Made by a program: the position numbers and the translations under genes
The notes under the pieces: generated by a model
The model's input: the letters and a program-made list of their open reading frames with translations, nothing else
Told to the model about the DNA's origin: nothing
Database searches by the model: none
Part shown: positions 49,100-58,487 of the stretch, piece by piece
Layout of the letters: every line of letters begins with the position of its first letter
Numbering within the stretch: the first letter of the stretch is position 1
Assembly: GCF_003346865.1 (NCBI RefSeq)
Contig: NZ_QDKL01000001.1
Span: 558,001-622,000, forward strand
Direction of reading: 5' to 3'
Length of the DNA: 64,000 bases
From: Halobacteriovorax vibrionivorans
GTDB lineage: Bacteria; Bdellovibrionota; Bacteriovoracia; Bacteriovoracales; Bacteriovoracaceae

Positions 49100-50584
49100 C
49101 TAATCACACTTTGGTGTTTCAGCAACAGTATTAATATTATACTCCTGTAAAGTTCTACAATCGTATTCCGTTGCTAAAATCTTCGATGTTGCACATTCCG
49201 TTGGCTTGCCTTCTTGTCTAAACCAAGCTTGGTTTGCCTTACAGCTCATATATGCTTCACGATCAACACATGCCCAGTGTTTTCCTTTACAATTATAAAC
49301 AAGTCCACGACCAAAGTTTTCATAATTAGGTGGAGCACTATACTTAACCTTATCCTTTACGGCCGTTTTGTTTTCTTCAAGTTTATCGACGATTTTTCCT
49401 AAAGCAGAATCAAGAGACTCTTTTTGATCTTCATCTTCATTGGAATCACTTGCTTCACCCATCATAGTAGAATCCATATCACTAGTCTCAGGCAAAGGTG
49501 CCACAATAAGTGGATCAGAAGATGGCTCCTGCGTTTTCTCACCTAACTCCTGATTCGTTGTAGTTGCTTGATCTTCAACTTGTGGTTCATTCATTGAATC
49601 AACATTACCATCAGAGCTTTCAGTATCAGACTTTGTTTCTTGAGTAACGTTTTGATTATTTGTCACTTCATCTGAAGGTTTCGCCTGAGGTTCATCACTT
49701 GGCCCAGCAGGTTGACTATCACCTTGTGGTTGCTCATCTTTAGCTTCTACAACTGGCTTAGTTTCCTCTTTAGTATTTTCAGGCTTATTTTCGTCAGCTT
49801 TTTGAACTGTTTTTTCTTGTGCCTTATCTTGCGTTTTCTTTGGTTTAGCTTTTCGTGGCTTTCTTGCTTTTCTTTTTACTGGGGCCACCTCTGGCACTTC
49901 TTCTTCAGAAGAATCACTAAGTAAGAAGGTATCAACGGCCATAGCGACTACAGCGACAATTAAGATGATCTTAATGAGTTTGCTTTTCTTCTCTTTTTTC
50001 TCATCCTTTTCATCTTCATCATCATCGTCATCGTCGTCTTCATCTTCCTCGTCACCATCTTCATCGTCATCTTCGTCATCGGACTTTTTCTTCTTCATTA
50101 GCTTTGCTAAGAATGGTAACTGCTTTTCTAGAAAGCTCTTTTCTTTGTCGTCATCTTCTTCGTCTTCTTCATCATCATCGTCTTCGTCTTCGTCTTCATC
50201 TTCATCATCGTCAGATTTTTTCTTATTTAATAACTTTGCAAGAAAAGGTAATTGTTTCTCTAAGAAGCTCTCTTCTTCCTCATCTTCATCTTCATCATCA
50301 TCATCTTCGTATTCTTCGTCATCTGATTCATCATTATCAATAGCGTCTTCAGCTTCGACTTCATCATCAAATTCTGAAATATCTTCATCGGTTGGAATCC
50401 CTTGTATCTCAGGTCCTCCTGGGATCTTTATATCAGTAGACGTGGCGTCGTCTAAATCGACTGATTCATCTTCTTCATCAAGTTCATCTTCAGACTCTTC
50501 AGAATACTCATCAAGTAACTCTTCATCATCTTCTGACTTCTTGAGCTTTCCTTTCATCTTGTCGAAAAAACCTTTCTTGGCCAC
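49100..50584 (-). CDS. highly acidic single-pass membrane protein with duplicated module
   Basis: A 494-residue protein. Residues 1-205 are dominated by Asp/Glu runs and carry a near-identical module twice (SFLEKQLPFLAKL followed by a Lys patch). One membrane segment is at about 207-225 (LIKIILIVAVVAMAVDTFLL). It is preceded by Lys residues, so the acidic part should be cytoplasmic. The outer part is Pro/Glu/Gln/Lys-rich and disordered, ending in a compact domain of about 65 residues with six to seven Cys (YNCKGKHWACVDREAYMSC...). I know no family. The reverse strand shows long Ser-rich frames, shadows of the Asp/Glu codons. Confidence 0.75.
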   Translation of the reverse strand: MAKKGFFDKMKGKLKKSEDDEELLDEYSEESEDELDEEDESVDLDDATSTDIKIPGGPEIQGIPTDEDISEFDDEVEAEDAIDNDESDDEEYEDDDDEDEDEEEESFLEKQLPFLAKLLNKKKSDDDEDEDEDEDDDDEEDEEDDDKEKSFLEKQLPFLAKLMKKKKSDDEDDDEDGDEEDEDDDDDDDEDEKDEKKEKKSKLIKIILIVAVVAMAVDTFLLSDSSEEEVPEVAPVKRKARKPRKAKPKKTQDKAQEKTVQKADENKPENTKEETKPVVEAKDEQPQGDSQPAGPSDEPQAKPSDEVTNNQNVTQETKSDTESSDGNVDSMNEPQVEDQATTTNQELGEKTQEPSSDPLIVAPLPETSDMDSTMMGEASDSNEDEDQKESLDSALGKIVDKLEENKTAVKDKVKYSAPPNYENFGRGLVYNCKGKHWACVDREAYMSCKANQAWFRQEGKPTECATSKILATEYDCRTLQEYNINTVAETPKCD

Positions 50585-50659
50585 GTAAATTCTCCTAATT
50601 CTAAACTAAAGAACTCTTTCATTTTACTGTATAAATGGAAATCGATGAAGGAATATTCT

Positions 50660-51577
50660 CTATTTAGCGCTTTTAACCAACCCTAAAGCTCGGTTAAAGT
50701 AGCAAATATTTTTAACGAAATCAGGAGATAGAATCAAAGAGTTTGAATTCAAGGCAGTTTTATCACCAAAATATAATGTCCCATCACCTAAGACTTTGGT
50801 TACATTCATGATGACTTCTCCCATTGTGCGACGATAATTAATCTCAACAATAGGACAAATTTTAGATTCAGAATTTTCAAGATAGATCATATTATCAAAT
50901 TGAATTTTATTATTTAAAAGAGCTTCTGGAATATGCTCTTTGATATCATTGATGTATTTCTCAAGATCAAAAGAAATAGGAAGCTCATTGATTTGAATTA
51001 GACGCCCTCCTTTAAACTCTCCCTTATCACTAACGAAATTTTCTACAATAAAGTAGTCATTATTTTTAAAGTCGTAAGTAACACCAAATGTTTTTACAAC
51101 TTTTACATAGCGAGATTGAACACCTGGAAACCCTAGTCTTTCGAAGTCTTTTACAGAATTTAATACCTTGTTTCCTATTCCTGAAAATGTTTGATCTGGT
51201 CGGTAAAAAGTTGGAAATGATTCTTCTAAGTCCTCTTTAGATCTTATAATCTTATCAGCTAAAGGCCTATGCCATTTCGCTAAAGCACATTTTGAATTGG
51301 TCTCTTTAACCTGTTCAAAGTTTTCTAAGTTACCCCACCAGTTAATATAATTTGTAATATTGTCGTCAATATTAGGTATCGTAAAACCAAGATCATGAAG
51401 ATGACTTAAGTACTTATTTGAGTATTTATTTTGGGAACATAGAGTTACATTAGATATATTATTTACAAGAAAGAAAATATACTCTAACTCTTTTAAGAAC
51501 TTTTCATTTTTGAAGTTTTTATTATTCCGACTTAAGGCCGCATCGAAATCGAGGTTTACCCTAAATCTCACTTCCAT
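50660..51577 (-). CDS. ATP-grasp-like protein of unknown substrate
   Basis: A 305-residue soluble protein. The middle and C-terminal parts look like an ATP-grasp fold: a glycine loop TFSGIGNKVL near 130-140, a paired-strand region VKTFGVTYDF...YFIVENFV (about 168-195), and a terminal metal-binding type segment PIVEINYRRTMGEV (about 250-265). The N-terminal 100 residues are unlike known substrate domains that I can name. It overlaps the DUF455 gene by 10 bp, so the two are coupled and may act in one pathway. The fold assignment is by pattern only. Confidence 0.6.
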   Translation of the reverse strand: MEVRFRVNLDFDAALSRNNKNFKNEKFLKELEYIFFLVNNISNVTLCSQNKYSNKYLSHLHDLGFTIPNIDDNITNYINWWGNLENFEQVKETNSKCALAKWHRPLADKIIRSKEDLEESFPTFYRPDQTFSGIGNKVLNSVKDFERLGFPGVQSRYVKVVKTFGVTYDFKNNDYFIVENFVSDKGEFKGGRLIQINELPISFDLEKYINDIKEHIPEALLNNKIQFDNMIYLENSESKICPIVEINYRRTMGEVIMNVTKVLGDGTLYFGDKTALNSNSLILSPDFVKNICYFNRALGLVKSAK

Positions 51578-52395
51578 TCCTTGCGTTTTGTAACGATGAA
51601 TCCATCTTGATAATTTTTAATTTTCTCAATGAAGTCTTCATCCATGCCTGTACGAACTCTTCCTTCATGATCGAAAATCATGCCCTTGGCCCTTGCTGGT
51701 GATAGTAAGTCAGGAAGTGAAGAGACATAGAACTCCCAAAGGTCTTTTTCGTTTCTCCAGCGATTTAGCCAATGAATTCCAAATCCCACATGAGAAATCT
51801 CGTCTTCATAAACCACATTTAAGATTGCAGATGACTTCTTATCTCCAACTCCAGCAAATATATCACGATAGAATTTTGCAAAGTCTAAGTTTGCAGCTTC
51901 AAATGTTAATGCCATAACGGCAAAGTACTCTTCAAAGCTTGTTAACTTTTGCATCTGACGCCAAAAGAAGTCATTTACAGGAAGATCGCCAAAGTCTATT
52001 CCAAAATCATTCATTCGTTTTCGATAGAGATTGAAGTGCTTGATTTCATCATCAATTGTAGAAAGTATTCCCGTTGCAATACGTTTGTATTGAGACTTAT
52101 CTTCAATTGGAATATACATTAGAGCAGCCGCCATCATCTCAATCGCCAGTAACTCATGATTAGCAAAGAAGTGAAGTGCCATGGCCTTCTTTTCATCCAA
52201 GTGAAAACTTCCTTTCTTTGGGAATTTCACTTGCTCACTAGAAAATTTAATACGGGACTCACGCTCAGGCATGAGATCTTTGATACCATCGGCCGTTTTT
52301 TGATAAGATAAATCACTTACTACACTAGTTGCAGTAAGCTTATCCTCTAGAGTTGGTGATTCTAATAATAGCCTTGCGTAATCGTATATATTCAT
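51568..52395 (-). CDS. DUF455-family ferritin-like protein
   Basis: A 275-residue helical protein matching the DUF455 family (PF04305). It has LHFFANHELLAIEMMAAALMYIP with Glu/His metal ligands (about 75-97), DEIKHFNLYRKRMNDFG (about 124-140), LTFEAANLDFAKFYRDIF and YEDEISHVGFGIHWLNRWR. The repeated E..H and EAAN/EDEISH patterns are those of di-iron four-helix proteins. Members are thought to be hydroxylase- or oxidase-like, but no reaction is established to my knowledge. Its start is 3 bp after the end of the Suv3-like gene, implying one transcript. Confidence 0.82.
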   Translation of the reverse strand: MNIYDYARLLLESPTLEDKLTATSVVSDLSYQKTADGIKDLMPERESRIKFSSEQVKFPKKGSFHLDEKKAMALHFFANHELLAIEMMAAALMYIPIEDKSQYKRIATGILSTIDDEIKHFNLYRKRMNDFGIDFGDLPVNDFFWRQMQKLTSFEEYFAVMALTFEAANLDFAKFYRDIFAGVGDKKSSAILNVVYEDEISHVGFGIHWLNRWRNEKDLWEFYVSSLPDLLSPARAKGMIFDHEGRVRTGMDEDFIEKIKNYQDGFIVTKRKEWK

Positions 52396-52398
52396 GAC

Positions 52399-55056
52399 TC
52401 ATCGTTTGGTAACTTTTCTCTTACGACTAACATTCTTACGCTTACCCTGTCCAGAATTTGGTTTACCTTTAAAGTTTTTACCACCTGGACGACGGCCTTT
52501 TCCACCTTGGCCAGGCTTACCGCGGCGATTTCCGCCAGGTCTACGACGAGCGGCCTTCCTCTTCTCAAAACATTCCTCACAAATTGGAAATTTTGAATCA
52601 TCAGGAAGCTTGCAACCACATGAAGAACACTTAGCAACAATTTTTTGTGATAAGAGTTCATTTAACTGATCAATAGCAAGTTGCTTATTATTTAAAAGCT
52701 CAACTTCTGAATAAACGAAGTTCTTATTATTAAAGTGTCTTGAGAGCCATTGATAAAGCTCGACACACTTAATGGAAGTTTCAAGATAATCAATATCCCC
52801 AGAGTCATGCTCAATTGGCTCGGCCGGAATCCCTTCCATATTTACATACTTATGAAGGATCCAATTATAATGTTGAACATGATCACTTAAGCCTAAATTT
52901 ACTGGAGCACATGCAAACCCGAAGATCTCAGCATCAGTAAGTGTCCCATTAGAGTCAGCATCCTCAACCATCTCGGCCAGCTCGATCATCTCTTTCATAT
53001 CAACGCACTCAAAAGGCTTTTGGAATGTCATTGTGTTAAAGAGCCTTAAGAACTCAGAGAGCTTTAATTTTGGAAGATTATTATCTATTAAAGCACGGTT
53101 GACTTGGTTGAAAATATCTAAGTCAGGACCAACCATACATTTTTCACTCTGCTCCAGTACTGCACTCATGGCCTCTTTAATACTTTCGATTCCATCTTCA
53201 ACTTTACGAAGACAAGTAACAGCACCTTTTGGAAAACGTTGGTAACGTCCTGCTCGACCACCAATCTGCTTAATCTCACTTACTGAGATATCGTGTTGTT
53301 GGCCATCATAGAATTTTGATAGAGTCGTAAAAACAACTCTCTTAATTGGAAGGTTCATCCCCATAGCAATTGCATCAGTTGATACAATGACATCAGTTTC
53401 ACCCTGATCAAATTTTCTCGCTTGCTCACGACGAACCTCCGGCGAGAGTCGACCGTATACAATTGAAACTTTATATCCGAGACGCTCTAGGTCTCTCTTG
53501 TGTCTTAGTGCATTCTTTCTAGAAAATACAATAAGTGCATCATTCTTTTGCATATCTGCAAGAACGATTGGATGAGGTTCAACATAGAGCTCAGTCATTC
53601 TTGTATATTCATTTATGATGAGTTCATCACCACATAGATCGACAATATTTCTTACCATCTCAAGAGCTGATGCATCACCACATAGGTGAACTTCATCTGC
53701 CATGATATTTACTAAGGCCCTTGTCCATGCCCAACCACGAGATGGATCTGTAATCATTTGGATTTCATCAATTACACAACAGTCAAAGACTTCTTGGAGC
53801 CTGGCCATTTCAATCGTTGATGAATAGTGAGTCGAACCTTCTCTTTCAATAACTTCTTCACCAGTTAAAAGAGTTGTAACTGCACCTTTAGAGTTTAAAG
53901 TATCGTAGAGTTCAGCTGCAAGAAGTCTTAGTGGTGCAAGATAGCAACCTTTAGGAACACTCGAGAGCTTCTCAATAGCATGATATGTTTTACCAGAGTT
54001 TGTAGGTCCCATGTGATAGACAATCTTTCTCTTCATTTGTCTAGCAGCTGAGTGAGTCCAAAACTCCCCTAGGTATTCTTGAAGGATAGTTGAAGATACA
54101 TCCTTCTTTTTGAGAATAATAATTGATTTAACAAACTTCTTAAATTCACGAATTAGATAGCGCTCATTACGCCAATAATTTGTTGAAAGTGATGAGTAGA
54201 ATTTATGATACTCATCATCTGTGATCAGATCTGTACTTAATTCATTTTCTTCAAGATACTGATCAAAGAGCATATGCACATTACGTTTATGTAATTTTGC
54301 TAATTCTGATGGATAAGAAAATTCAGAACGGTAATATTGTTTGACCTGATTCTCAAGACGATTAAGAGATGATCTCTTAATTGTATTTCTTAATTTATAA
54401 AAACTCTTATCAAGTCTTTTTTGTAGATCAAAGACGATATCTGAAACAGTATTGAGTCCGCTATCAATTTCTTCTTTGATTGTTTCTTTCTTAGAATCAA
54501 TTAACTCAACACAACTTTCGTAAACAGAGTCTCTTAATAAAGCTCTAAAGTCATTTACACATTTAATACACTGACATTTTAACTCACCAATTTTATGTTT
54601 AGTTAAGTCAACATCTTCTGCACGAATAAATTTTTGTGTTTCATTGTGCTTATCAACAATTTTCTGCGACCACATCTTGAATGTCTTCTCATGTAGAGAA
54701 AGAACATTTTGAGAAAGGCCACCATCTTGTCCAAAAAAGACAGCTTCTTTTTCTGGGATAAGGCAATCATCAATGAAGATTAGATCGAGAATATTTTCTT
54801 GCTTTATCAACAAGTTGAAATTAGTGAACTCATTGTTAAAGAAGTAAACCAATGATGGATATTCATCAAAGACTTTCCATAGTGGAGTCAAAAGACTCTC
54901 TAGAAAATCGAGAACAATATGAGCATCTTCGCTCGTTCTAACATAACTATCATCTTCAGCGAAATTATTGACTTTGATAATATTTTTACGTTCTGTTTCA
55001 ATGTTTTCTCTAATGTCAGAGAAGTCAGGTAGCTTATTTATTTCTTGCGAGCTCAT
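52399..55056 (-). CDS. Suv3-like DExH RNA helicase with zinc-ribbon and basic RG-type tail
   Basis: An 885-residue protein. The first about 340 residues are a helical region of unknown function with Cys pair CQCIKC. The helicase core follows: Walker A GPTNSGKT (350-357), APLRLLAAELYD, DEIQ (430-433), DAIAMGMNLPIKRVVF and QIGGRAGRYQ, the last being motif VI of the Suv3 family. A Suv3 C-terminal region follows. Near 805-830 there is a four-Cys zinc ribbon (CSSCGC...CEEC). The last about 50 residues are Arg/Gly/Lys-rich, for RNA binding. Mitochondrial Suv3 works with RNA-degrading enzymes, and a similar role is inferred. A perfect TATAAT for the divergent gene lies upstream. Confidence 0.88.
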   Translation of the reverse strand: MSSQEINKLPDFSDIRENIETERKNIIKVNNFAEDDSYVRTSEDAHIVLDFLESLLTPLWKVFDEYPSLVYFFNNEFTNFNLLIKQENILDLIFIDDCLIPEKEAVFFGQDGGLSQNVLSLHEKTFKMWSQKIVDKHNETQKFIRAEDVDLTKHKIGELKCQCIKCVNDFRALLRDSVYESCVELIDSKKETIKEEIDSGLNTVSDIVFDLQKRLDKSFYKLRNTIKRSSLNRLENQVKQYYRSEFSYPSELAKLHKRNVHMLFDQYLEENELSTDLITDDEYHKFYSSLSTNYWRNERYLIREFKKFVKSIIILKKKDVSSTILQEYLGEFWTHSAARQMKRKIVYHMGPTNSGKTYHAIEKLSSVPKGCYLAPLRLLAAELYDTLNSKGAVTTLLTGEEVIEREGSTHYSSTIEMARLQEVFDCCVIDEIQMITDPSRGWAWTRALVNIMADEVHLCGDASALEMVRNIVDLCGDELIINEYTRMTELYVEPHPIVLADMQKNDALIVFSRKNALRHKRDLERLGYKVSIVYGRLSPEVRREQARKFDQGETDVIVSTDAIAMGMNLPIKRVVFTTLSKFYDGQQHDISVSEIKQIGGRAGRYQRFPKGAVTCLRKVEDGIESIKEAMSAVLEQSEKCMVGPDLDIFNQVNRALIDNNLPKLKLSEFLRLFNTMTFQKPFECVDMKEMIELAEMVEDADSNGTLTDAEIFGFACAPVNLGLSDHVQHYNWILHKYVNMEGIPAEPIEHDSGDIDYLETSIKCVELYQWLSRHFNNKNFVYSEVELLNNKQLAIDQLNELLSQKIVAKCSSCGCKLPDDSKFPICEECFEKRKAARRRPGGNRRGKPGQGGKGRRPGGKNFKGKPNSGQGKRKNVSRKRKVTKR

Positions 55057-55124
55057 GCTTTAAAGATACGTTGCGGGAAGAAATTGTGCAAGTAATCTTA
55101 GGTGTTAAATACAAAAAAATACAT

Positions 55125-55130
55125 TATAAT
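55125..55130 (+). promoter_or_regulatory. -10 element TATAAT for the nitronate monooxygenase gene
   Basis: A perfect sigma-70 type -10 hexamer, 39 bp before the ATG at 55170, in the divergent spacer. No good -35 box is seen at the usual distance. Confidence 0.45.
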
Positions 55131-55169
55131 CAAAAGGTCATTTGAAAATTAAAATAAATAGGATTCGTT

Positions 55170-56153
55170 ATGAAAACATGGCTCACAGAAACTTTTAATA
55201 TTAAATATCCAATTATCATGGCCCCGATGTTCCTCGTATCAAGTATAGATATGCTAGTTGAAGCTTCAAAGGCTGGAATTATGGGTTGTATTCCAGCGCT
55301 AAACTGGAGAACACCAGAGGAATTTGAAGAGGGTCTAAAAGAGCTAAAAGAAAGATGTGAAGGTCCATTTGGAATTAATATCATTGTAAATCAGTCAAAC
55401 ATCCACATGCACAAGCAAATTGATCTATGTGCAAAATATGCACCCGACTTTATCATCACTTCACTTGGAAACCCAAAGGAAGTAATTGAGAAATGTCATC
55501 CTCAAGGTACAAAAGTTATCTGTGATGTTGTTGACCTAAAATATGCAAAGAAAGTTCAAGATCAAGGAGCCGATGCAGTAATCGCTGTAAACTCTGGAGC
55601 AGGAGGTCACGCTGGACCAACTCCAGCAAGTATTCTTGTTCCATTACTTAAAAGAAATCTTGATATACCAGTTATTTCAGCAGGTGGTATTGCAACAGGT
55701 TCTGGTTTATTTAGTATCATGGCCCTTGGCTGTGAAGGTGTTTCAATTGGTTCACCATTTATCGCGACAAAAGAGTCAATTGTTTCAGATGCGTATAAAG
55801 AAGCTGTGGTAAATTACGGCGCCAAGGATATCGTCATGTCTAATAAGATCTCAGGGACTCCTTGTACGGTTATCAACACTCCTTATGTACAAAAAATAGG
55901 AACAGAACAAAATATCGTTGAAAAGGCCATGAGCAAGAATAAGAAGCTTAAAAAATATGCAAAGATGCTCACTGGTTATAAGGGAATGAAAGCAGTTGAG
56001 AAAGCTGCCTTTGGAGCAACATATAAAACTGTTTGGGTTGCTGGCCCTTCAATCGAATTCATTGAGAAAATTGAAACTGTTCAAGAGATTGTTAAACGAC
56101 TGATAACTGAATATGAAACAGCAGTTGAAGAGTTCTTAGCAAAAAGATCGTAA
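55170..56153 (+). CDS. nitronate monooxygenase/FabK-like FMN enzyme
   Basis: A 327-residue TIM-barrel flavoprotein. N-terminal YPIIMAPMFLVSSIDMLVEASKAG is the FMN-contacting start of the family. VIAVNSGAGGHAGP and PVISAGGIATGSGLFSIMALGCEGVSIGSPFIATKES form the phosphate-binding part. These are shared by nitronate monooxygenases (oxidising alkyl nitronates) and enoyl-ACP reductase FabK, which sequence alone cannot separate here. No other fatty-acid genes are adjacent, which favours the monooxygenase call. The MFS gene follows after 2 bp, so the two are co-transcribed. Confidence 0.85.
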   Translation: MKTWLTETFNIKYPIIMAPMFLVSSIDMLVEASKAGIMGCIPALNWRTPEEFEEGLKELKERCEGPFGINIIVNQSNIHMHKQIDLCAKYAPDFIITSLGNPKEVIEKCHPQGTKVICDVVDLKYAKKVQDQGADAVIAVNSGAGGHAGPTPASILVPLLKRNLDIPVISAGGIATGSGLFSIMALGCEGVSIGSPFIATKESIVSDAYKEAVVNYGAKDIVMSNKISGTPCTVINTPYVQKIGTEQNIVEKAMSKNKKLKKYAKMLTGYKGMKAVEKAAFGATYKTVWVAGPSIEFIEKIETVQEIVKRLITEYETAVEEFLAKRS

Positions 56154-56155
56154 TT

Positions 56156-57403
56156 ATGTTTAAGCTTCCTAAGGTTTTACGTTATCAAAATTTTAGAAAG
56201 CTCTATATTGCAGGCTTAACGTCTGAGCTTGGGTCTTTTGTTTCAGAGACGGCCCTCATGCTCTTAGTCTTTGAACTATCAAGTAATAATAAGGCCTATC
56301 TCGGTGCTGCTCGAGCAGTATTTCTCTTATTCCTCACTATCGGAAATCTCATCGGTGGTGTTATTGGAGAGAAGTATAATCGCAAGAAGGTATTACTTTT
56401 TACCAATTATATTAGAATTCCGATTATCTTCACCATTCTCTTTGTGGAAAGTCCTGAAGTTGTCATTTTATGTGATGGACTCATTGCTCTTTTTACAGGG
56501 ATGTATAATCCAACACGCCAGGCAATGGTAAATGATATAGTTCCTCAAAAGGATATGAATAAGGCAAACGCATTATTTGGTTCGGCCTTTGCAGTACTTC
56601 ATATGATTGGACCATTTCTAGGTGCCACAATGTTTACCGCCTTTGGTGGTATTAAAGAAGTCGTTGCCTTAGATTTTCTAACATATATCGTGGGTATCTT
56701 CTTTATTATGTCACTAACCTATAATCCTCCTAAACATGAAGAAGATAGTGAGAAGTTCATCTCCGAAATAAAGAATGGAATAAAATACGCCAAGACTCAA
56801 AAGCCTTTATCGGCGATTCTATCCAACGTTGTCATCGAGGGGCTCGTTCTTGGGTTTATGTTTCCATTGATACTTCCTTATATGACTGAAGTTCTAGGTG
56901 CTACAAAACAAGACTACGGTATTGGACTAGCGCTTTTTGGACTTGGCGGGCTTTTTGGTGGCTGGGCAAGCTCCACTATTCTTAAAGATCAATCTGTTGG
57001 TAAAATTATAATAACAGCGCTTTATATTGAACCAATACTAATGGCAGTTTGGCTACTGTCAGCTTCCTACTTTGCAACTTTGATTATCTTCTTTATATGG
57101 GGACTTGTTGTCTTTATACGAATAACAAATCAACTAAATTATGTCTCAAATAAAGTAGAAACTAAGTACCTAGCACGTAGTTTTGCCTTGCTCGACTTAG
57201 GCTTCGTCGTTCCAAATATACTTGGTGGGATCATTCTTACGTTTATTGGAAATAGTTTTAAAACAGAAGAAATACTCTATATCGTATGTATCGCATTTTG
57301 CACCTTGATTTTTCCAAGGATGTTATTTTCCGATATGAAAGCATTATTTAATATTAATAACGAAACTGTCGAAAGGGATACATCAATCCAAGACAGTATA
57401 TAA
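56156..57403 (+). CDS. MFS transporter, MFS_3/exporter type
   Basis: A 415-residue inner-membrane protein with about twelve hydrophobic segments. It starts RYQNFRKLYIAGLTSELGSFVSETALMLLVFEL. The cytoplasmic loop GGVIGEKYNRKKVLLFTNYIRIP is the MFS motif A variant. NPTRQAMVNDIVPQKDMNKANALFGSAF is typical of the MFS_3/enterobactin-exporter-like branch. Substrate unknown. It lies in an operon with the flavoenzyme upstream and saccharopine dehydrogenase downstream (22 bp spacer). Confidence 0.88.
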   Translation: MFKLPKVLRYQNFRKLYIAGLTSELGSFVSETALMLLVFELSSNNKAYLGAARAVFLLFLTIGNLIGGVIGEKYNRKKVLLFTNYIRIPIIFTILFVESPEVVILCDGLIALFTGMYNPTRQAMVNDIVPQKDMNKANALFGSAFAVLHMIGPFLGATMFTAFGGIKEVVALDFLTYIVGIFFIMSLTYNPPKHEEDSEKFISEIKNGIKYAKTQKPLSAILSNVVIEGLVLGFMFPLILPYMTEVLGATKQDYGIGLALFGLGGLFGGWASSTILKDQSVGKIIITALYIEPILMAVWLLSASYFATLIIFFIWGLVVFIRITNQLNYVSNKVETKYLARSFALLDLGFVVPNILGGIILTFIGNSFKTEEILYIVCIAFCTLIFPRMLFSDMKALFNINNETVERDTSIQDSI

Positions 57404-57425
57404 AAAGTTATTAGAAGGTATCAAT

Positions 57426-58487
57426 ATGACAACAATTTGGTTAAGAGATGAAGATAAAGAGTTTGAAAAAAGAACTCCTCTAACACCAGAAAATGCAAAG
57501 AAGCTTTTGGACGCAGGTTACAAAGTTATTGTAGAAAAATCTAATGACCGTATCTTTCCTATCCAAGAATATGAGAAATTAGGTTGTGAAATTAAAGAAA
57601 GTCATGCCTGGATTGAAGAAGCTCCAGTCTCGGATGATGTCTTTATTTTAGGACTAAAAGAATTAAAAGAAACCGACACATTTCCACTTAAACATAATCA
57701 CATTTACTTTGCCCATATCTATAAAGGACAAAATGGAGCCGAAAAGGTTTTCCATCGCTATAGTGAAGGTCAAGGAACACTCTTTGATCTTGAGTTCTTG
57801 TTAAATGAAGATAAACGTAGAGTAGCAGCATTTGGCTACTGGGCAGGATATGTTGGGGCGGCCTTGAGTGTAGAGAACTTCTTCTCAGAGTCTCCAGCTC
57901 CTCTGCGACATTACTCTTCAAAAGATGAATGGCTAAAAATTATAAATGAAAAGAGACAAGGAAAAAGAAACCCTTGTACCTTTATCATTGGCGCTTTAGG
58001 GCGTTGCGGAAGTGGTGCTAGAGAGCTACTTGATGATCTTGAACTTGAATCAGTTAATTGGGATGTGGATGAAACAAAGAAAGGTGGCCCTTTTGAAGAA
58101 ATCATTAATGCCGACATCTTTATCAATACAGTTCTTATGACAACTAAGATTCCTCCATTTCTTGATAAATCACTTATGGAGAGAAATCAGAAACTCTCTT
58201 ATATCTGTGATGTAAGTTGTGATCCAAATAGTGACTTAAACCCTATTCCTATTTATGACGTGCATACAACATGGGATAAACCTTTACATAGAATCGAAAG
58301 TTCTATCGATCATGAATGCAATATTATCGCCATTGATAATCTTCCTTCGGCCCTACCAAAAGAGAGCTCGATTGATTACTCGAATCAATTGATTCCTCAC
58401 CTTTTAGAACTTAAGAATGCGAAGAATTACTTTACGTGGTCGCATGCTAAAGAGATTTTTGAAACGAAGAAGTCTGCTAATAAGTAA
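57426..58487 (+). CDS. saccharopine dehydrogenase (NAD+, L-lysine-forming), LYS1-like
   Basis: A 353-residue enzyme that reversibly splits saccharopine to lysine and 2-oxoglutarate. The N-terminus LRDEDKEFEKRTPLTPENAKKLLDAGYKVIVEKS, then KESHAWIEEAPVSDDVFILGLKEL, FAHIYKGQ and FGYWAGYVGAALSVE follow yeast LYS1 closely. A Rossmann motif, IIGALGRCGSGARELLDDL, lies near 180. YDVHTTWDKPLHRIESS and IDNLPSALPKESS complete the active-site region. Family length is about 370, so it is full length. Its last about 18 codons are included in a downstream direct repeat copy at 58665. Confidence 0.9.
   Translation: MTTIWLRDEDKEFEKRTPLTPENAKKLLDAGYKVIVEKSNDRIFPIQEYEKLGCEIKESHAWIEEAPVSDDVFILGLKELKETDTFPLKHNHIYFAHIYKGQNGAEKVFHRYSEGQGTLFDLEFLLNEDKRRVAAFGYWAGYVGAALSVENFFSESPAPLRHYSSKDEWLKIINEKRQGKRNPCTFIIGALGRCGSGARELLDDLELESVNWDVDETKKGGPFEEIINADIFINTVLMTTKIPPFLDKSLMERNQKLSYICDVSCDPNSDLNPIPIYDVHTTWDKPLHRIESSIDHECNIIAIDNLPSALPKESSIDYSNQLIPHLLELKNAKNYFTWSHAKEIFETKKSANK

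Noticed and set aside
49965..50588. Ser-rich frame of 207 codons on plus
   Set aside because: Mirror of Asp/Glu codon runs (GAT/GAA) of the real minus-strand gene.
52392..52669. Two frames near the 3' end of the Suv3-like gene
   Set aside because: Off-frame readings of the Arg/Gly-rich codons.
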